From: Sanchytrium tribonematis | Taxonomy: Eukaryota > Sanchytriomycota > Sanchytriomycetes > Sanchytriales > Sanchytriaceae | Direction of reading: 5' to 3' | Length of the DNA stretch: 25,399 nucleotides | Assembly (NCBI GenBank): GCA_018985235.1 | Contig: JADGIG010000067.1 | Location: forward strand, 1-25,399 | Part shown: positions 20,309-25,399 of the stretch, one piece after another | How positions within the stretch are numbered: the stretch's first letter is position 1 | How the letters are laid out: every line of letters starts with the position of its first letter | Made by a program: the position numbers and the translations under genes | The notes under the pieces: model-generated | The model's input: only the letters and a program-made list of their open reading frames with translations | Told to the model about the DNA's origin: nothing | Databases searched by the model: none

Positions 20309-20336
20309 ATTTTTGCTCTAACGGAGTTAAATTGCC

Positions 20337-21537
20337 ATGAAACAAAAAAGAGCAAAAAAAAGCAACAGTAATTCTAATATGGCCATTGACAAATATTCTG
20401 CATACGGTGCAGGATCTTCGTTTGCAGGGCAACTCGGAAAAGATGGTGGCAAATTCAGGACACCTAATCCAATCCAAATTGAAGAAGATGTTTTAATGAT
20501 TGCAGCTGGTGGAATGCACAGTGTATTTTTAACAAAAAAAGGAATTTATACTTGTGGATGTGGTGATATTTATGCGACTGGTCGTAAAGATGATGAAGAT
20601 GAAGTGATTTTACAAGTTCAAAGTACTAATATTTCATATGTTGCTGCATCTGACAGCATGACATTATTCGTCACTCAGGGACAACTTTATGCGTTTGGCA
20701 CATTTAAAGATGAAAATGGTGGCAAAAAATTCAATAAGACTACAGAGATACAACAGACACCCTCTCTTGTACCTATTAATGATCGAGTTGTATCTGTGGT
20801 TTGTGGAAGTGACCACGCATTAATTTTATGTGAAAGTAAAGACTGTTATGCTATTGGAGTTGATACATTATATCAAATTGGTTATAGGACAAGCGCTAGA
20901 ATACAAGATGATAGGTGGATTACTTGCGATCGACCTTTGTGCAAAAATATTGTTTTAACTGGTGCTGGTGATTTTCACTCAGTAATAGTTAGCGACACTG
21001 GAAATATATACACTTGTGGGTTGAATGGTTTTGGCCAATGTGGATATTTGAGAACCAATGCCACAGCTACTGTTACATTTGCACTAAATAAGCAATTAAC
21101 TATGTTTTTCAAGCAAAAAGGGCTTGAATTGAAGCAAGTTGAAGGTGGAGTCGCCAACACCTTATTTTTAACAACCAATGGAGAAGTTTATGCCATTGGT
21201 AAATCAGATGGAGGAATGCTTTGTAAATCTGTTGAATATGTCGGTGAAGAGTATTCTTTTGAGCCTATCAAAATTGAATTTTCTAAAAAAGTAATAATCG
21301 ATTCAGTTTCTACTGGAGGAAATGCTTGCATCGCAGTTTCAACAGATGGCGTAGCCTATTCATGGGTAAATCATATTAATTTAGGGCCAAATAGTCAATT
21401 ACGCAACAGCTCATGGCATTGAAACAGAAAATGATATTTACTCTCCATTAAAAATTCCTGGATCACACATTGAAGGAAAAAGGTGCACTGCCGTATCTGT
21501 TGGCGGGCAGCATTCCTTGTTTATTTATCGAGAATAA
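20337..21537 (+). CDS. RCC1: RCC1-type regulator of chromosome condensation (Ran GEF)
   Basis: The spliced product is 393 aa with a 19-nt intron at 21366-21384. A lysine-rich N-terminus (KQKRAKKSN) looks like the RCC1 nuclear-localisation tail. The rest forms RCC1 propeller repeats: GAGSSFAGQLGKDGGKFRTP, AAGGMHSVFLTKKGIYTCGC, VCGSDHALIL, GAGDFHSVIV..NIYTCGLNGFGQCG, VEGGVANTLFLTTNGEVYAI and VSTGGNACIAVSTDGVAYSW. The end is VSVGGQHSLFIYRE. The EDVLMIAAGGMHSVFL segment resembles true RCC1 rather than the many RCC1-like proteins. The likely role is nuclear, chromatin-bound GDP/GTP exchange on Ran, driving nuclear transport and spindle assembly. At 393 aa it is close to the usual RCC1 length (about 420). 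The promoter must lie inside or immediately after the upstream gene. Confidence 0.85.
21366..21384 (+). other. 19-nt spliceosomal intron in RCC1 gene
   Basis: The sequence is GTAAATCATATTAATTTAG. It is phase 0, placed after AYSW. Removal gives AYSW-GQIVNYATAHGIETEND and the final blade through to VSVGGQHSLFIYRE and TAA at 21535-21537. Retention shifts the frame and stops at 21420-21422. It ends TTAAT-TTAG. A 16-nt alternative further downstream was rejected. Confidence 0.9.
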
Positions 21538-21622
21538 GCATTATGTTTAATAAAAAAAATTCAGCAAGCAAAACCAAAATGTGTTTCAAATTTTATTGTG
21601 GCTTGTCCACTTTAACAGTCAA

Positions 21623-23423
21623 ATGAATGAAAATCAACCAGGGAATTCTGGTTCAGGAATGGATATAGATAAACTTTTAAATTACACAGAAGAGATAAAA
21701 TTAAATACTTCACAAAACTTAGACACATCGCGTAAACCATCAAAATTACAAAGAAAAAACAGAAGATCAACAAATCCACAATCGCCGATTGATAAACATT
21801 CAGATCAAGTACTGGAGAATTCAAATATTAATTCAGAAACAATTTCTAAAAATGAAATGACCTTTAAACAAAAAACCATAGAAACTAAATCTGCATCTTG
21901 GTCGCACTTGCCTGTCATTAAAACCGCAGCCTTGGATCCAAATGAATTTGAATCTGATTCCATTAAGAAAGAAGCTGCTGCAAAAATTATACAAAGAGCC
22001 TACAGGCTTCACTTAATTAGAAAACATTTTAAGAAAATTAAAGAATTGAATATAACGAAAGCACCATCCGAGAATGGTATAACGCATCCTTCTACTAAAA
22101 TTGGAACTGCAAGAACCTCGGTTTCTTTCTTGGGGCTAAAGCTTATCGAAAATAAAGTTGATCAAGCTCCATCCGTAGATGAACAATCAGAAGATCAGTT
22201 AGAAGTACTTCCATTGATTTTGGACGACTCAGTTGTTAAGAAAATGCCTGATGAATGGGATGCAATGAGAATTGAGGCCTTTAACAGAAAGCCAAAAGAT
22301 TGTGTCAAATTATTTATCAGAGAAAGTACAACTGAAGAAGATCTCTCCATCAATATCGCAAAGTTTCTGGATAGAGCTCCTGGTCTAGATAAGGTGAAAA
22401 TTGGTGAACTTTTAGGAGAACCAGATGAACTTTCCTTAAAAATCTTGAAACATTATGTTGCCTTGCAACAATTCCATGACTTGCTATTTAATGAAGCTTT
22501 GAGAAAATTTATTCAAAAATTTAAACTTCAGGGAGAAGCTCAGAAAATCGATAGAATTATGAGCGAATTTGCAAATCAATTTTGTTTTGACAATCCAAAC
22601 AGTTTTAAATCGTCATCAACCGCTTACGTACTTGCATTCAGTTTAATCATGCTAAATACTGATGCTCATAATCAAAGCATAAAAAAGAGAATGTCGTTAC
22701 AGGAATTCATAAAAAATAATAGGGGAATTGATGAGGGGAAGGATTTAGACGAAAAATTCCTTAAAACTCTTTATTTTGATATTAAATTTTCGGAAATTAA
22801 AATGAATGACAATTCAGACCAAAAGGCCCTGGACATCTGGAATAACATTCTACCAAAACCCATTGTACTTAATATTTACTTAGGCAATATTTAAAGATAG
22901 AAAGCTTTTATCGCAATATGAGCTTGTAGAGTTCAAAGATGTTGAAAAGTTTATACCACACAAAGCGCCCAGATTTGTATTTCTATTTGCAGATATGGTC
23001 GTAATTACTAAAATGAATGGTCCTAAGAAGTACGCTCTCAAAAGGCGGATATATTTGCAAGACTTAAAAATGAGGATTCTTACTGAAAACAATCAACTGA
23101 TTGTCATTTTGTCTTCAGAGGAACGCAAAAGTGCATTTCAGTTCACCCATATGGAAGCACTTGAGGTGTTTGTTCGTCATTTTGAGCAAGCCATACCTGC
23201 ATTTGAAAATGACAGAGATATATTAATTGTCAATGCCAAGAAATCTGTTGAAGAAAAATATGGTATAACTAATTATTCAGATTCAAATGTAAGTATATCT
23301 AGTCTCAAAAGTGAGACAAAAGATCTTCAAGTCAGAGGTTCCTTTAGATCGCCATTTGGACCATCTTCTAAATCGATAATATTAAATCGGCGGAGGAGCA
23401 ATACGCAACAAGGTACTATATAG
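21623..23423 (+). CDS. IQ-Sec7-PH protein, BRAG/IQSEC-like Arf GEF
   Basis: The spliced product is 593 aa with a 19-nt intron at 22865-22883. It starts at ATG 21623. An upstream GTG-initiated extension is not required. Order: a disordered polar N-terminus; an IQ motif at about 117-135 (AAKIIQRAYRLHLIRKHF), which would bind calmodulin; a Sec7 domain at about 206-395; and a PH-like domain from about 412. The PH-like domain (DVEKFIPHKAPRFVFLFADM then VVITK, up to FVRHFEQAIP) is formed across the splice. The Sec7 catalytic glutamate is E305 in GEAQKIDRIMSEFA, followed by TAYVLAFSLIMLNTDAHNQS and FIKNNRGIDEG. The protein should activate Arf (probably Arf6-like) GTPases at membranes. IQ-Sec7-PH order matches metazoan IQSEC/BRAG, but domain order alone does not prove orthology. 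The stop TAG is followed by AATAAA 7 nt later. Confidence 0.9.
22865..22883 (+). other. 19-nt spliceosomal intron in Sec7 gene
   Basis: The sequence is GTACTTAATATTTACTTAG. It is phase 0. Removal reads LPKPI-AIFKDRKLLSQYEL, entering the PH-like domain. Retention gives LNIYLGNI then TAA. It ends TTTAC-TTAG. Confidence 0.92.
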
Positions 23424-23454
23424 CCATAATAAATTGATTTTCATTGCATAAATT

Positions 23455-24753
23455 ATGAAGGGGGCCAACGAATTTAATTTTGGTCTTTGGAAACACAAAA
23501 TCCCCATGTTGGGAAATGGAAATAAAACTCTATTTGATTTTTATGGATCTATTGTGGATGTGAGGAAGCACCACAATATGAGTTGTGTATCTGTTTTCAA
23601 TGGTGTTTATCGCCAATTCGATAATTCAGAGGAAGTCATATTCAGATGCAATCATTTTAAGAAAAATCCTATAAATAATCATTCGATACAAATATCTGAT
23701 ATCAAATTGCTGAGCAAACATACTTTTACGACATATACAGTTGAAGAATCTAAATTATTTAAGGATTGGGATTGCTGTAAAAATGATTTCCCTTATAACG
23801 AATATTTAGGATTGGAAGATCCGCGAATATTTCAACATCTGAATGAAACTTTTTTATATTATACAATGAACAATCCACTGGGAAAATATCCAATTAGAGG
23901 AATTGGGTATACAAATTTATTAGATGCAAAAAAAGGTAATCAAAAAACTACTTTTTTACAAACAAACATTTATGGGAAGGTACCTAAAGTTCAAAAAAAT
24001 TGGGGCTTTTTTAGTGATTCAAAGCAGCTCAGAGTGCTTTATTCAATCGATCCTTTCATTTTAGGAGAAATTACATATGATGAGGGCGTTCCAACATTAC
24101 ATGCAAGACAAAAACGAAGTTACGGCTGTTTTAAACCAGGCAGAAGTGTTCATATGTCTTCAAATGTTTTACCAATCACTATTAATGGTAAGAGAGAGTA
24201 TTTTGTAATGATAAATTACAGGCCTTTGTCTAATGAATTTGGTTATATATCCGGCTTTGCATTTATGAGTGGTCAAAAACCATTTCGTCTGCTTAGAATT
24301 AGCAAACGAAAATTGACTACAAACATCACTGCCAATAATATTGTATACTATCATAGCATTACCGTGAAAGGGAGCAAATATTTAAGTGCGACTCAAGAGG
24401 ATACTTTAATTTTTAGTGGCGGGATCGATGATAGTTTTGTTTTCAAATCGGAGCTTAGAGTCAATGATTTGCTTCAAATACCTACGTTAGATTGCTTTGA
24501 AAATCATTTTAATTTTGATCAACTGAAATTTAAATTACAGAGTGAAATTGCAGCTGAAAATGCACAGGCCGAGCTTGAAAGACTTGAAGCCGAAAGAGTA
24601 TCTCTTGAAAATGCCAAGAAACTAGAAAATGAAAGAATCTTCAAAACTAATGTCAATATTTTATGTACTTGGTATAGTTTAATACTTATTATATTTTTTA
24701 TGCTTTACAAATTTGGAAAAAAACAATACCGAAAGCCAAATACCCGTACTTGA
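23455..24753 (+). CDS. Tail-anchored beta-propeller protein, GH130/EDPR-type glycosylase or glycosyltransferase-like
   Basis: The product is 432 aa without introns. The N-terminal about 345 residues are strand-rich. They carry LGLEDPRIF (118-126), KNWGFF (181-186), VLYSIDP (194-200), GRSVHMSSN (229-237) and a late GGIDDS (322-327). EDPR followed by KNW and a YS.DP block is a pattern seen in five-bladed-propeller carbohydrate enzymes (GH130-like and related fungal/bacterial hypothetical glycosyltransferases). I recall this from family knowledge and could not align it. Residues about 363-396 form a charged coiled coil (AELERLEAERVSLENAKK), followed by one membrane helix (about 399-419, ILCTWYSLILIIFFMLYKF) and a basic tail. 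There is no N-terminal signal peptide, so the topology would be tail-anchored with the enzyme domain cytosolic, unless a 5' exon is missing. Enzymatic function is tentative. Confidence 0.5.
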   Translation: MKGANEFNFGLWKHKIPMLGNGNKTLFDFYGSIVDVRKHHNMSCVSVFNGVYRQFDNSEEVIFRCNHFKKNPINNHSIQISDIKLLSKHTFTTYTVEESKLFKDWDCCKNDFPYNEYLGLEDPRIFQHLNETFLYYTMNNPLGKYPIRGIGYTNLLDAKKGNQKTTFLQTNIYGKVPKVQKNWGFFSDSKQLRVLYSIDPFILGEITYDEGVPTLHARQKRSYGCFKPGRSVHMSSNVLPITINGKREYFVMINYRPLSNEFGYISGFAFMSGQKPFRLLRISKRKLTTNITANNIVYYHSITVKGSKYLSATQEDTLIFSGGIDDSFVFKSELRVNDLLQIPTLDCFENHFNFDQLKFKLQSEIAAENAQAELERLEAERVSLENAKKLENERIFKTNVNILCTWYSLILIIFFMLYKFGKKQYRKPNTRT

Positions 24754-24757
24754 TTTA

Positions 24758-25399
24758 TTAACTCAAATCCTGATTTTCACTTCTGATAATATTGGTCACC
24801 TCGCGTCTATCTTTGAGCCAGTCTACAAATGACTGCGTAGATTTGTCAAGCGAATAATCGCAAAATACAATTAGAAAGAAGTAACGAATTAAATAGTTGA
24901 TTGTCACCTGGTGAAGCTGAGAGTATTGTTTAGTTTGCGGGTCCATCTGCCTCAGTTTACATTTGAAGGTGTAAATCGCTTCTCTTAAATTTTGAAGATG
25001 TTGATTTGCGTCAATCGCTGTATCTACGATAGATTTAGCGACCTTGCCTTGGCTCAATACACTCATGAGCTGTAATATAATTCTATATTCACCCCGAAGT
25101 AAATGAGATTCTTCTACTTCGTCGTCATAAATTTTCAGATTGTCATTTGTGGAACTTTTGTACATTTCAGACAAATAATCGCTCCTGACTAGTTTTAAGA
25201 TACATGCGATAATCATTCCTGTACTGGTTCTTCCTCTTCCCATCTGACAATTAAAAACCAAATCATTTCCATTTGCGCTATTAATTCTATTGGTAAGTAA
25301 ATCAAAAACAAGTGGGATTGGTGCTTGCTCATCAGTTATTGGGATTCTCAAATAATCCACTTGGTATCCGAGGCTCTGAATTTTTGCAAACATTTCCAA
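24758..25399 (-). CDS. Paladin-like dual-specificity phosphatase domain, C-terminal part (partial)
   Basis: The frame is open to the window edge, so the true start lies beyond 25399. The visible 213 residues contain the phosphatase P-loop CQMGRGRTSTGMIIACIL (CX5R). The preceding LGYQVDYLRIPITDEQAP block is the usual paladin/PALD1 lead-in, with Asp/Glu-rich strands before the loop. A later helical part (INYLIRYFFLIVFCDYSLD) also matches paladin C-termini. Paladins are related to inositol-hexakisphosphate-acting phosphatases; their substrates are poorly defined. The stop TAA at 24758-24760 overlaps an AATAAA on the minus strand and lies 4 bp from the stop of the convergent propeller gene. Confidence 0.83.
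   Translation of the reverse strand: MEMFAKIQSLGYQVDYLRIPITDEQAPIPLVFDLLTNRINSANGNDLVFNCQMGRGRTSTGMIIACILKLVRSDYLSEMYKSSTNDNLKIYDDEVEESHLLRGEYRIILQLMSVLSQGKVAKSIVDTAIDANQHLQNLREAIYTFKCKLRQMDPQTKQYSQLHQVTINYLIRYFFLIVFCDYSLDKSTQSFVDWLKDRREVTNIIRSENQDLS

Noticed and set aside
21398-21424. Alternative 16-nt intron in RCC1 (GTCAATTACGCAACAG)
   Set aside because: It also restores the frame, but it lacks the YTNAYNNAG end, is shorter than all the others, and leaves the poorer reading WVNHINLGPN in place of WGQ. The 19-nt intron at 21366-21384 fits better.

Overview
The window looks like nuclear DNA of a compact, AT-rich, intron-poor eukaryote. Protein content points to an early-diverging fungus or close relative: a yeast-like V-ATPase B subunit, a sphingolipid C9-methyltransferase-type enzyme, an NDR/Cbk1 kinase, a Rim2-type carrier and an Ess1-type isomerase. 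A Cryptomycota (Rozella-like) source is my best guess; that is inference and needs a database search. TAA, TAG and TGA all end genes, so the standard code is used.

Layout. Positions 1-6804 hold the 3' end of V-ATPase B, a TMEM164-like membrane acyltransferase, a short pecanex (minus strand), an NDR-family kinase, a Pin1/Ess1 isomerase (minus) and a mitochondrial pyrimidine-nucleotide carrier (minus). Spacers there are only about 10-110 bp. Positions about 7020-10830 are gene-poor. They hold two decayed DDE transposases, one pogo/Tigger-like and one Tc1/mariner-like, lying side by side on the minus strand. Beyond them is an unidentified degenerate coding remnant. Positions 10835-25399 are dense again: a tomosyn/Lgl-like protein, an ankyrin-RasGEF, a TBC RabGAP (minus), a sphingolipid methyltransferase, RCC1, an IQ-Sec7-PH ArfGEF, a tail-anchored beta-propeller protein and the end of a paladin-like phosphatase (minus). 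Five neighbouring genes thus encode regulators of Ras, Rab, Ran and Arf GTPases and of SNARE fusion.

The main discovery is the introns. Eight reading-frame breaks fall inside conserved domains, and each is repaired by removing a tiny GT...AG intron: six of 19 nt, one of 20 nt and one of 25 nt. All eight end in the same nine-base pattern, YTNAYNNAG. The presumed branch-point A therefore always sits six bases from the intron end, fused to the 3' splice site. The 5' splice sites are loose beyond GT. At most one intron is seen per gene, and all lie at or after the middle of the gene.

A second theme is compaction of gene ends. Stop codons are often embedded in AATAAA, and two convergent gene pairs share an identical 12-bp palindrome, AATAAATTTATT, that can supply a poly(A) signal to both strands.
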